A stretch of 64,000 nt of DNA, taken from positions 2,046,001 through 2,110,000 of the forward strand of contig NZ_CP047952.1 of NCBI RefSeq assembly GCF_014279875.1, written 5' to 3'. The notes below the pieces were generated by a model, which worked only from the letters and a program-made list of their open reading frames with translations, did not search any database and was not told the origin of the DNA. Numbering within the stretch: position 1 is the stretch's first letter; every line of letters begins with the position of its first letter. The stretch is from Synechococcus sp. MEDNS5. Its GTDB lineage: Bacteria > Cyanobacteriota > Cyanobacteriia > PCC-6307 > Cyanobiaceae. Shown piece by piece: positions 56,828 to 64,000 of the stretch. The position numbers and the translations under genes are program-made.

Positions 56828-57403
56828 ATGCTGGATCCCGTCCCATCCCTCAGACAGCGGCTCGGCGGCCGCAACCTGTATCTCATCGGGATGATGGGGA
56901 GCGGCAAAACCAGCACCGGTCGGCCCCTCGCCCAACGCTTGCAGTACGGCTTTGTGGATGCCGATGCCGTGATTGAGCAGGCCGCTGGCTGCACCATTCC
57001 TGACATCTTCAAGCGCGATGGTGAAAGCGGTTTCCGAAGCCTCGAGACCCAGGTGCTCAGCGCGATTAGTCAGCGCCACTCCCTCGTTGTGGCCACAGGC
57101 GGCGGCGCGGTGACCCGCCCTGAAAACTGGGGAGCGATGCACCAGGGGATTGTGATCTGGCTGGACGTCAAGCACCAAGAGCTCTTGAGACGGCTGGAGC
57201 AGGACGACACCCCTCGACCCCTGCTGCAGGAACAGGACCCTGCCGTGGCCTTGAACAGGCTCTTGACGGCACGTCAGCCGATGTATGCAGAAGCCGATCT
57301 CACCGTGGTGATCGATGCTGAGCCGCCGGATGAGGTGGCAGACGGGATTCTGACCTTGCTGCCAACGCTGATCCAAGACCCACCGAAACAGCGACCCGAT
57401 TGA
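56828..57403 (+). CDS. aroK: Shikimate kinase
   Basis: Phosphorylates shikimate with ATP in aromatic amino acid synthesis. P-loop [20 protein letters not shown] near residues 18-37, the shikimate-binding [18 protein letters not shown], and [13 protein letters not shown] with the Walker B-like glycine run. 191 residues is normal. The stop lies 4 bp from the stop of the convergent small gene. Confidence 0.95.
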   Translation: MLDPVPSLRQRLGGRNLYLIGMMGSGKTSTGRPLAQRLQYGFVDADAVIEQAAGCTIPDIFKRDGESGFRSLETQVLSAISQRHSLVVATGGGAVTRPENWGAMHQGIVIWLDVKHQELLRRLEQDDTPRPLLQEQDPAVALNRLLTARQPMYAEADLTVVIDAEPPDEVADGILTLLPTLIQDPPKQRPD

Positions 57404-57406
57404 CCA

Positions 57407-57670
57407 TCAGCTCTGAGGCGGTTCCAGACGGACGGCATACCACTGCACGCAAACCCCTGGCGAGATCTCCAGTTCACAGGCGGTGTCGAGCAGGCGCTCT
57501 GCGGCTTCGGTTGCACCGTCGCATCCACGCAGATCCTCCGGCCATGGATCGAGAGCCACCAGTCGTTCAACCAGCCATGTCAAGGTGGCGGCCGCTGATA
57601 GAAGCTGTTCAGATTCACCGGGAACAAGCACCACGTAGTGATCAAGCGAGCGGATCAGGGGGTCTGACAT
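57407..57670 (-). CDS. Small conserved-looking protein of unknown function
   Basis: 87 residues from the ATG at 57670: MSDPLIRSLDHYVVLVPGES, then a helical region with TLTWLVERLVALDPWPEDL and a C-terminal strand VQWYAVRLEPPQS. No membrane helix. The start codon shares a CATG palindrome with the divergent gene at 57669. An ATG at 57703 is also open but would overlap that gene by 35 bp. No family recognised. Confidence 0.7.
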   Translation of the reverse strand: MSDPLIRSLDHYVVLVPGESEQLLSAAATLTWLVERLVALDPWPEDLRGCDGATEAAERLLDTACELEISPGVCVQWYAVRLEPPQS

Positions 57671-58391
57671 GAAGCGGTGGCTCTTAAGTGTGCTGTTCAC
57701 CATGCTGCTGCAGCTGTTGATGGTGATGGGTGCTGACGCTGCAGAACCAGCCCAGGCATCCCTGCTGGAGCAACGCGCGATGGAATGGCCCGAGTGGTCG
57801 CTTCCAGCACCTCTCCCCCGACCGCGTGCCCGTCAGGATCTGATTTATCCCGACTGGTTCGAGGGCGACTGGCAGGTGCAAAGCGACACGCTCGACCGTG
57901 ATGGTTCACGTCTTGAAAACGAATCCACGCTGCTGCACAAGGCACGCTTCCAGCGCAATCAGGCAGGACAGCTGGTGGGCGACCGAGCGTTCAACGCCAC
58001 GGCCATCGGCAAAGCGCTGCTGGGGGACAAGCTCCTGTCGGTCGAGCAGGATCCCGAGCGCGTGAACCGTCAGCTCGCAAGGCTCAGCGGCGATGTTCTC
58101 TTGGAGACCAGCGTGATCGGCCGCCGTCAGGCCGTGGTCTCAACAGACAGGGGCAGAGAAGAATTCTTGAGTGATGAGCTCGTGCTCCAGATCCTGCATG
58201 GCCCGGGAGCGCCCCGACTGAGCAGAATCGAAACGCTCACGCGCTACGAACAGTGCGGAGCCGAAATCTGCGCGGATCAGCTCCAGGTGAGTTACAAGGC
58301 TCCTGGGTTGCAGACGGATCAGACTCTGGCAGGGCGCAGCAGCCGATTTCGGCTGGTGCTCACTCGGTTGCCGCAGGATCCCGCTGTATGA
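57669..58391 (+). CDS. Secreted or lumenal protein, DUF6816-like
   Basis: 240 residues. Signal peptide MKRWLLSVLFTMLLQLLMVM with cleavage near ADAAEP, then RQDLIYPDWFEGDWQVQSDT, a motif common to a cyanobacterial family I associate with DUF6816. The rest is beta-strand-rich, consistent with a small barrel. A good ribosome site (AGGGGG, 6 bp spacing) supports the ATG at 57669. The 3' end overlaps the convergent GST gene by 32 bp. Location, thylakoid lumen or periplasm, is not decided by sequence. Confidence 0.75.
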   Translation: MKRWLLSVLFTMLLQLLMVMGADAAEPAQASLLEQRAMEWPEWSLPAPLPRPRARQDLIYPDWFEGDWQVQSDTLDRDGSRLENESTLLHKARFQRNQAGQLVGDRAFNATAIGKALLGDKLLSVEQDPERVNRQLARLSGDVLLETSVIGRRQAVVSTDRGREEFLSDELVLQILHGPGAPRLSRIETLTRYEQCGAEICADQLQVSYKAPGLQTDQTLAGRSSRFRLVLTRLPQDPAV

Positions 58392-59088
58392 GCTGCGCCT
58401 CGAGCTGATCGCGCCACCGGAACAACGACTGCAGGCGGGGATGATCGCTGAGGCCGGGAACGCCGCGGCCAGCCAAGGAGTCTCCGGAGGAGGCAGGAAA
58501 ACGCAGCAGGGAGAGCTGAGCGGCGACAGCAAGATCCGCCAGGGTGAGCGTGTTGCCAACCAGATAGCCGTTCTGATCGAGGCCTTCGGCAAGAGCCGTA
58601 AGACTGCTGAGCATGGAGGCCCTCTGCTCTTGACCGAGGAGATCGCCCAGCGTGCTCAACCAACCACCAGGCACCCCGGACATGACCTGACGCAGGGGCG
58701 CCGGCAGATCATCGGGCAGGAGAGCAAGTCTGAGTTGGGTGTCGTCAGCTGCAGCCTGCAGGAGCGCTGCCCGGGCTGATGCGGCCAGGGTGGTGTCTGC
58801 CCAATCCTCGATCAGCTCCACCTGAGCCCTCTGGAGCGGATCGGACGGAAGCAGGGCGGGATCGGGTTGCAGCGTTTCGAGATACCGGCAGATGGCGCTG
58901 GAGTCAGCAAACACCTGATCACCATCAACCAGAACCGGGACCTGTCGCTGACCCGACATCCGGAAAACAGACAGTTGGCCCAGTCCCGGAGTGACCTCCA
59001 CCTCACGGAAACTCAGGTCTTTCGCATGAAGCGTCATCCGCACCTTCAAGCAGAAGGCGGAGTGGCGGAACTGGTGGAGCTCCAGCAT
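58360..59088 (-). CDS. Glutathione S-transferase family protein
   Basis: 242 residues from the ATG at 59088 (MLELHQFRHSAFCLKVRMTL). The N-terminal thioredoxin-like domain has a Ser-Ala-Phe-Cys active-site loop in place of the usual Ser/Tyr/Cys patterns, then the cis-Pro QRQVPVLVDGDQVFADSSAI with the Glu/Asp-Ser glutathione motif (ADS). An all-helical C-terminal domain follows, with a NGYLVGNTLTLADLAVAAQL N-capping motif. An ATG at 59124 is in frame. Substrate unknown. Confidence 0.88.
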   Translation of the reverse strand: MLELHQFRHSAFCLKVRMTLHAKDLSFREVEVTPGLGQLSVFRMSGQRQVPVLVDGDQVFADSSAICRYLETLQPDPALLPSDPLQRAQVELIEDWADTTLAASARAALLQAAADDTQLRLALLPDDLPAPLRQVMSGVPGGWLSTLGDLLGQEQRASMLSSLTALAEGLDQNGYLVGNTLTLADLAVAAQLSLLRFPASSGDSLAGRGVPGLSDHPRLQSLFRWRDQLEAQLIQRDPAATE

Positions 59089-59148
59089 TGTCCAGACCGG
59101 GGCAGGGAACGGCAGAGTAGCCATGAGAAACGGATCAACGCCATCGCC

Positions 59149-59355
59149 ATGCGCGAGTTCTTCGTCAATGTGACCCGCTATCCGCGTTACCTGATCGCGT
59201 TCAGCCTCGGCGTGCTGAATTCCGTTGCGGAGCCGCTGGCGCGCCGCCGCAGCAATCCCGTGACCGCTGTGGCACTGATCGGAGCCTTGATCAGTGGCTT
59301 CATCAGCCTCGGACTGGTGTTGCGTGCCATGGTGTCTTCAGCACCAATGAGCTGA
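59149..59355 (+). CDS. Ycf33/DUF751-family membrane protein
   Basis: 68 residues: [20 protein letters not shown] opens the protein, then a second hydrophobic helix after [14 protein letters not shown]. The [18 protein letters not shown] element is the signature of the DUF751/Ycf33 family found in cyanobacteria and algal plastids. Function unknown; probably thylakoid or inner membrane. The stop lies 1 bp before the rbfA start, so it is in an operon with rbfA and the GH3 gene. This order is familiar from marine Synechococcus. Confidence 0.88.
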   Translation: MREFFVNVTRYPRYLIAFSLGVLNSVAEPLARRRSNPVTAVALIGALISGFISLGLVLRAMVSSAPMS

Positions 59356-59356
59356 G

Positions 59357-59779
59357 ATGGCTCCTGGACGACGGGTCGAACGTGTTGCAGCTCTGATCCG
59401 CAAGGAGACGAGTGAACTGCTGATTCATGGCATCCGCGATGAGCGGGTGCATCAGGGGCTGATCAGCATTACCGGGGTGGAAGTGAGCGGGGATCTGCAG
59501 CACTGCAAAATCTTCGTGAGTGTGCTGGCCGATCCTGAAGGCAAGGCCCAGGTGATGGACGGTCTGCAGGCAGCCAGCAGCTTCCTGCGCGGGGAGCTCG
59601 GCCGTCGTCTGCAGATGCGGCGTGCACCGGAAGTGGTCTTTCATCTCGACCGTGGCCTGGAGAAGGGAGCCTCGGTTCTGGGACTGCTCGGGGACCTCGA
59701 GCGTGAACGCCAGGAGCGGGGAGAAATCCCGGCAGGCAGTGACGACGCTCAGGACAGCCACAACGATGAACGCAGTTGA
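59357..59779 (+). CDS. rbfA: Ribosome-binding factor A
   Basis: Assists late maturation of the 30S subunit and binds near the 16S 5' end helix. 140 residues with the KH-like fold: [20 protein letters not shown], then [20 protein letters not shown] and [20 protein letters not shown], followed by LDRGLEKG. A short acidic tail follows. Coupled to the gene before (1 bp gap) and the gene after (14-bp overlap). Confidence 0.96.
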   Translation: MAPGRRVERVAALIRKETSELLIHGIRDERVHQGLISITGVEVSGDLQHCKIFVSVLADPEGKAQVMDGLQAASSFLRGELGRRLQMRRAPEVVFHLDRGLEKGASVLGLLGDLERERQERGEIPAGSDDAQDSHNDERS

Positions 59780-61394
59780 GCAGCGGCGGGCGGTGTCCCA
59801 GCTGCTGGTGGTGAGGGCCAGCGGTCATGCCGGCGATCACCAACGGCGGTACCCCCGCTGGGAATTGAGCAACGGGGAGCTTCAACGCTTGCTGGCGAAA
59901 GGCATCGGCGGCGTGATTCTCCTGGGAGGCACAGCCACAGAACTGCAGCAGCGCTGCCGCACGCTGCGCTCCTGGGCGGGTCATGACGATCTGCTGCTCT
60001 GCGCCGACGTGGAGGAGGGGGTTGGTCAGCGCTTTGAGGGCGCCACCTGGCTGGTCCCGCCGATGGCCTTAGGGCGTCTGCAGTCAAACGACCCGGAAAA
60101 GGCGATGGTCCTTGCCGAACGTTACGGGCGCTGCACCGCTGACCAGGCCCGCCGATGCGGACTCAATTGGGTGCTGGCACCGGTCTGCGATGTCAACAGC
60201 AACCCAGCCAATCCAGTGATCAATGTGAGGGCTTGGGGCCAGATTCCTGAGGCCGCCGGTGCGCTAGCTGAAGCATTCCAGCGCGGCCTTCAGGCCGGAG
60301 GCGTTCTTGGTTGCGCCAAACATTTCCCCGGACACGGCGACACAGCCCAGGATTCCCATCTGGAACTGCCTGTGCTGAGGCATTCGCGGGAGCGGCTGGA
60401 ACAAATTGAACTCAGGCCGTTCCGTCGGCTCATCGCTGCAGGGGTGGACAGCGTGATGACCGCGCATTTGGTAGTTCCAGCCCTTGATGCCGAGCGGCCC
60501 GCGACCCTCTCTCCCAGGGTGCTGACAGACCTGCTCAGAGATTCTTTTGATTTCCAGGGACTCATCGTCACCGATGCCCTGGTAATGGAGGCGATCACAG
60601 GTCTGGTGGGTCCAGGAGAAGCTGCAGTACAGGCCTTCGAAGCCGGGGCGGACCTGATCCTGATGCCCGCCGATGCCGACAAGGCCATTGACGCCGTCTG
60701 CGCAGCCCTCGACAGCGGGCGCATTCCCTCCCTGCGCCTGGAGCAGTCTCTGCACAGACGTCGGGACGCCCTGCGACGCTGCAGCGGGGCCCAGGCCAGG
60801 AACGAAGCCGCTTCACCGCCTGACGCTGAAGAAACCTCAAACGAGCGCCAGCTCTCTCTCGAGTTGGTGAGCGCAACCCTCGAACGACAGGGAGGGACTC
60901 CGATTGAACCACCCGCTGGTGGCGGTGTAACCCTGATCCGGGTGGATGGTGTGCTGGCCTGCCCTTTCTTGCGCCCTGATGCTCCAGCCATCGGCTGGCC
61001 CACCAGCCGTGGATTCAGGCCGATCATCTGCCATGACCTCGGAATCAGCCCCTGGCATGAACCTCCACAGGGTGACAATCCTTTGGATCTGGATCGACTC
61101 GGTGACGGACCGGTCTTGCTGCAGCTGTTTCTGCGCGGCAATCCATTCCGCGCAGGCCGGGATCGTGATGAACCGTGGCCGGCAGCCATCCGCCAGCTTC
61201 TGAAGCTGAACCGTCTGGTGGGGATGGCTGTGTATGGCTGCCCCTACCGGTGGGAAAGCCTGCGAGTGCTTCTCCCCGACACGATCCCTGCCGCCTACAG
61301 CCCCGGCCAGATGGCTGATGCCCAGCAGATGCTGATGGGTCAGTTGCTGGGGGACAAGCAAACGCTGGAGCTGGGGAGCGAATTCACTGACTGA
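59766..61394 (+). CDS. GH3 beta-N-acetylglucosaminidase (NagZ-like)
   Basis: Removes GlcNAc from GlcNAc-anhydroMurNAc muropeptides during wall recycling. The GH3 barrel carries [20 protein letters not shown], then [20 protein letters not shown] with the NagZ-type Lys-His/His-Asp active-site loop, and [11 protein letters not shown] with the catalytic Asp near residue 269. 542 residues against about 340 for the Gram-negative enzyme. The extra C-terminal 200 residues begin after an Ala/Glu-rich linker and resemble the second domain of two-domain GH3 enzymes. Start at the ATG at 59766, overlapping rbfA. Confidence 0.9.
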   Translation: MNAVEQRRAVSQLLVVRASGHAGDHQRRYPRWELSNGELQRLLAKGIGGVILLGGTATELQQRCRTLRSWAGHDDLLLCADVEEGVGQRFEGATWLVPPMALGRLQSNDPEKAMVLAERYGRCTADQARRCGLNWVLAPVCDVNSNPANPVINVRAWGQIPEAAGALAEAFQRGLQAGGVLGCAKHFPGHGDTAQDSHLELPVLRHSRERLEQIELRPFRRLIAAGVDSVMTAHLVVPALDAERPATLSPRVLTDLLRDSFDFQGLIVTDALVMEAITGLVGPGEAAVQAFEAGADLILMPADADKAIDAVCAALDSGRIPSLRLEQSLHRRRDALRRCSGAQARNEAASPPDAEETSNERQLSLELVSATLERQGGTPIEPPAGGGVTLIRVDGVLACPFLRPDAPAIGWPTSRGFRPIICHDLGISPWHEPPQGDNPLDLDRLGDGPVLLQLFLRGNPFRAGRDRDEPWPAAIRQLLKLNRLVGMAVYGCPYRWESLRVLLPDTIPAAYSPGQMADAQQMLMGQLLGDKQTLELGSEFTD

Positions 61395-61430
61395 ACGGCT
61401 CTAATCTCGGCGCCAGTGCAGGACGACGTC

Positions 61431-62639
61431 ATGCTCAGCCTCTCGATGATCGTCCGCGACGAAGCCAAGCGCATCGATGCCTGCCTGAACTCGGTAAAAG
61501 GCTTCGTCGACGAGATGGTTCTGCTCGACACCGGCTCAACGGACAACACAGTCGCGCTGGCTGAAGCTGCTGGTGCCCGGGTAGAACGGATGGACTGGCC
61601 CGGGGACTTCGCACCAGCAAGAAACGCGGCACTCGAGCACGTGAAGGGGGACTGGGTGCTGGTGCTGGACGCCGATGAACGCCTGCGCTCAGAGGCCATC
61701 CCAACGATCCGAGCACTGATGGCTCAACCCGATGTTCTGGTGATCAATCTGCTTCGCCATGAACTGGGTGCTGCCATGGCCCCGTATTCCAATGTGAGCC
61801 GGCTGTTCCGACGGGATCCCCGAATCCGCTGGAGTCGGCCTTATCACTCGATGATTGACGACAGCGTGACCGAGATCCTGAAGCAGGAACCTCACTGGCG
61901 GGTAGCGAACTGCGCTGAACCGGCGCTGCTGCACGACGGCTACCGCCCTGAACTCCTAAACCAAAGTGACAAGGCCGAGCGACTGCGTCGTTCGATGGAG
62001 CAGTGGCTGGAGGATCAGCCGAACGATCCCTATGCCTGCACCAAGCTCGGGGCACTGGAGGTGAGCAGTGGCAACCACGAGCGAGGCGTGAATCTCCTGC
62101 GCAAAGGGCTCGAGCAGCTGCAGGATGGAGCAGGAAGAACGGCTGAGCGCTACGAGTTGCTGCTCAATCTGGGGATCGCCTTGGCACCTGAAGATGCTGA
62201 TGCTGCTGAGAGTTACTACAGGCAGGCGCTGGATCTGGCCTTGGATGTGCGTTTGAGCCTCGGTGCCCGGCTGAACCTGGCCGCCTTGCTGATGCAGGCC
62301 AATCAGCTGGATGAGGCGATTCAGCTCACCACCACAGCCTGCCAGCGTGCCCCTGAAGTAGCGCTGGCCTGGTACAACCTCGGCTTGATGGAACGACGCC
62401 GGGGCGACCTCGCCGCATCCCTGCGCGCCTACGAGCGTTCACTCGAGCTCAATCCCGATCACGCGGAAAGCCACCAGAACTTCGCCGTCGCGCGGCTGAT
62501 GGGTGGCGACATCGATGGTGCGCGCGCCAGCTTCCGCGCAGCGATCGACAAGCTCCATCAACAGAACCGTGCCGAGGAGGCCGGGGCGCTTCAAGCCCAG
62601 GTGAGCGGGATTGTGAAGCTCGAGGGGAGTGCGCAATGA
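61431..62639 (+). CDS. Family 2 glycosyltransferase fused to TPR repeats
   Basis: 402 residues. The GT-A domain has LSLSMIVRDEAKRIDACL, the nucleotide-binding LLDTGSTDNTV and the metal-binding VLDADERLR. From about residue 195 there are three to four tetratricopeptide repeats (PYACTKLGALEVSSGNHERG; ALAWYNLGLMERRRGDLAAS; NPDHAESHQNFAVARLMGGD). This GT2-TPR layout is common in bacterial SunS-like and cell-surface glycosyltransferases; the acceptor is unknown. AGGA 7 bp upstream supports the ATG at 61431 over the GTG at 61416. The stop overlaps hemD (ATGA). Confidence 0.88.
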   Translation: MLSLSMIVRDEAKRIDACLNSVKGFVDEMVLLDTGSTDNTVALAEAAGARVERMDWPGDFAPARNAALEHVKGDWVLVLDADERLRSEAIPTIRALMAQPDVLVINLLRHELGAAMAPYSNVSRLFRRDPRIRWSRPYHSMIDDSVTEILKQEPHWRVANCAEPALLHDGYRPELLNQSDKAERLRRSMEQWLEDQPNDPYACTKLGALEVSSGNHERGVNLLRKGLEQLQDGAGRTAERYELLLNLGIALAPEDADAAESYYRQALDLALDVRLSLGARLNLAALLMQANQLDEAIQLTTTACQRAPEVALAWYNLGLMERRRGDLAASLRAYERSLELNPDHAESHQNFAVARLMGGDIDGARASFRAAIDKLHQQNRAEEAGALQAQVSGIVKLEGSAQ

Positions 62640-63454
62640 CGGGAGGCCAGGCCCCTGCGCTGACGGGACGCACGGTGTTGATGACCCGGGCGATGGAGCA
62701 GCAGAGTGAGGGCCGCCGACTGCTGGAGGCGCTCGGTGCCAAGGTTCTCGATTTGCCGGCTCTGGAGATCGGCCCTCCGGATCACTGGGGTGCACTCGAC
62801 GATGCTCTAGCGGAATGGGACAGCTTCCACTGGCTGATCTTCTCCAGTGCGAACGGCGTGGAAGCCGTTGAAGAGCGGCTGCAACAGCAGGGGAAGACCC
62901 TGGCCCATCGACCAGGCAGCCTCAAAATTGCAGCAGTGGGACGCAAGACCGCCAGGCGCCTGGAGGAGCTTGGCTCGGAGGCGGATTTCGTGCCCCCCGA
63001 GTTTGTCGCCGACAGCTTGATCGAACACTTCCCGGTGTCTGGCTGGGGGCTGCGCATCCTGCTGCCACGGGTCCAGAGCGGTGGACGCACCGTTCTGGCG
63101 GAAGCTTTCGGTGAAGCCGGCGCGCGGGTTGTGGAGGTGCCGGCTTATGAGTCTCGCTGTCCGGAGGCGATCCCCGCAGCAACGCTGGATGCCTTGCGAG
63201 CCGAGGCAGTGGATGCGATCTGTTTCACCAGCGGCAAAACGGTGCTGCACACCACACACCTGCTGGCACAGAGCATGGGGGAGGAGGAGGCGACGGCCAA
63301 GCTCAAACGGGCTGCCTTGGTGTCGATCGGTCCGCAAACCAGTGAACGTTGCCGCGAACTGCTGGGCCGTGTGGACCAGGAAGCCCATCCCCATGATCTC
63401 GAAGGCCTTGTGATGGCTTGTGTTCAGGCAATGCAGAACGGAACTTCGGTTTGA
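62636..63454 (+). CDS. hemD: Uroporphyrinogen-III synthase
   Basis: Closes hydroxymethylbilane with inversion of ring D to make uroporphyrinogen III, the precursor of haem, chlorophyll, phycobilins and cobalamin. 272 residues. The loosely conserved fold shows VLMTRAMEQQSEGRRLLEAL, WLIFSSANGVEA, VGRKTARRLEE, RILLPRVQSGGRTVLAE, DAICFTSGKTV and VSIGPQTSERCREL. The ATG overlaps the stop of the upstream gene. The 3' end overlaps the convergent lipoprotein by 31 bp. Confidence 0.92.
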   Translation: MTGGQAPALTGRTVLMTRAMEQQSEGRRLLEALGAKVLDLPALEIGPPDHWGALDDALAEWDSFHWLIFSSANGVEAVEERLQQQGKTLAHRPGSLKIAAVGRKTARRLEELGSEADFVPPEFVADSLIEHFPVSGWGLRILLPRVQSGGRTVLAEAFGEAGARVVEVPAYESRCPEAIPAATLDALRAEAVDAICFTSGKTVLHTTHLLAQSMGEEEATAKLKRAALVSIGPQTSERCRELLGRVDQEAHPHDLEGLVMACVQAMQNGTSV

Positions 63455-63993
63455 CCCGCCACCGAAACAGTGAGGCAGCCTCGGCGCAGGTCGATGGTCT
63501 GAACCACCCATCCCACCGGCAATAAACCGCTCGACTCGCCAGGGCAACGACCTCTCTCGCCGACACAGACCGGCCCTGAACCTTCTGATGTGGTCACCAG
63601 GGCGCGACGCTGACCACCAACTGACAGCACCCCTTGAACCTGGAGTCCCAGGCCAAGCGGTTGATCAGGAGCGGATGTTGAAACAGCAGCAGCCACGGGA
63701 GCGAAGGGATCTGGGCGGCCATCGGGAACCGCACTGAGCACCTGCTCGAGACTGGGCAGGGGCACAAAAGAGGAGGGAGGTGCCAGCCGGTCAAGACGAT
63801 CCCTGGAAGTTTTAGAAGCAACGTCCTCAGCCTCAAGCGGCTTTAACCCAGGAGCAGCGTTCTGAGTCGTGTCACTGCCGCAACCGCTGATCAGGATCCA
63901 GAGCAGTCCGGCCAAGCTCACCCCTCGCACGACAGCACGGGAAGAGACACTTCGGAGACTCCGTTCAGCCCCCAGACGCGTTTTCTCGCTCAA
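63424..63993 (-). CDS. Lipoprotein of unknown function
   Basis: 189 residues. A basic N-terminus then VSLAGLLWILISGCGSD, a lipoprotein signal with a lipobox ending at Cys38. The mature part has GRPDPFAPVAAA followed by a beta-rich C-terminus with QVQGVLSVGGQRRALVTTSE and two cysteine-bearing loops. The RxDPF...LxVQGVL combination recalls PilP-type pilus-biogenesis lipoproteins, but no pil genes are in view, so this is only a suggestion. The start is 7 bp from the window edge, so an upstream start cannot be excluded. Confidence 0.7.
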   Translation of the reverse strand: MSEKTRLGAERSLRSVSSRAVVRGVSLAGLLWILISGCGSDTTQNAAPGLKPLEAEDVASKTSRDRLDRLAPPSSFVPLPSLEQVLSAVPDGRPDPFAPVAAAVSTSAPDQPLGLGLQVQGVLSVGGQRRALVTTSEGSGPVCVGERGRCPGESSGLLPVGWVVQTIDLRRGCLTVSVAGQTEVPFCIA

Positions 63994-64000
63994 CCAGATC

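Noticed and set aside
63424-63993. PilP assignment for the lipoprotein
   Set aside because: A DPF motif and beta-rich tail are suggestive, but the similarity is short and there are no pilus genes in the window.

Overview
The window reads as chromosome from a marine picocyanobacterium of the Synechococcus type. Photosynthesis markers support this: psbU, a one-helix high-light-inducible protein, a Ycf33/DUF751 protein and a probable petL. So do several families largely confined to cyanobacteria: DUF1400, DUF2973, DUF3120, DUF4346, DUF2834 and the PDZ/radical-SAM protein of the TIGR03279 type. Gene order is dense and short, with many overlapping starts and stops. I see no insertion sequence, prophage, integrase, CRISPR array or island-like block. 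This is essentially core genome.

Layout. 1-2563: tail of an alpha/beta-hydrolase-like gene, two small unknowns and phosphoglucomutase. 2613-7401 (-): an RND efflux pump and its membrane-fusion lipoprotein. 7493-9706: a long RarA fusion protein. 9775-11753 (-): a DUF1400 secreted protein, a small anchored protein and a phosphopantetheinyl transferase. 11752-13653: Bcp peroxiredoxin, then coaX and cysH on the other strand. 13719-21731 (+): a tightly coupled run of type II NADH dehydrogenase, hflX, an SLC13 permease with TrkA-C domains, KtrB, KtrA and anmK. 21732-25080: a ribbon-helix-helix protein, small unknowns (one Nif11-like), an ABC-F ATPase and a 59-aa twin-CX3C protein. 25081-31856: HtrA protease, DUF2973, hrpB helicase, hli, and xseA-xseB, followed by DUF2834.

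33627-39043 (-) is a complete rRNA operon in the order 16S, tRNA-Ile(GAT), tRNA-Ala(TGC), 23S, 5S, terminator, preceded by a gene-free leader of about 600 bp. 39642-44482 (-) holds an inositol-phosphatase-family enzyme, a TolC-family channel, the PDZ/radical-SAM protein and uppP. 44615-53052 holds DUF3120, psbU, nadB, a VKOR-thioredoxin fusion, rimO, an MFS transporter, a probable petL and a B12-binding radical-SAM enzyme. 53077-63993 holds DUF4346, an acyltransferase-like protein, a RibD-like reductase, a tandem 6-pyruvoyltetrahydropterin-synthase-like protein, aroK, a GST, rbfA, a GH3 glucosaminidase, a glycosyltransferase-TPR protein, hemD and a lipoprotein.

Functional links. NagZ-like GH3 plus AnmK suggest peptidoglycan recycling, and UppP supplies the lipid carrier for wall synthesis. 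The RND pump and fusion protein lack an adjacent channel; the TolC-family gene 33 kb away is a plausible partner. KtrAB and the RCK-bearing SLC13 permease form an ion-transport operon. I found no clear-cut new defence or biosynthetic system. The most unusual items are: an hrpB gene whose conserved N-terminus can only be reached from a non-ATG/GTG/TTG start; a pterin-synthase fusion in which one half has lost the catalytic Asp-His pair; an RND pump with an extra hydrophobic insertion; a Nif11-like peptide ending just after Gly-Gly; and short membrane or Cys-rich peptides easily missed by length filters.
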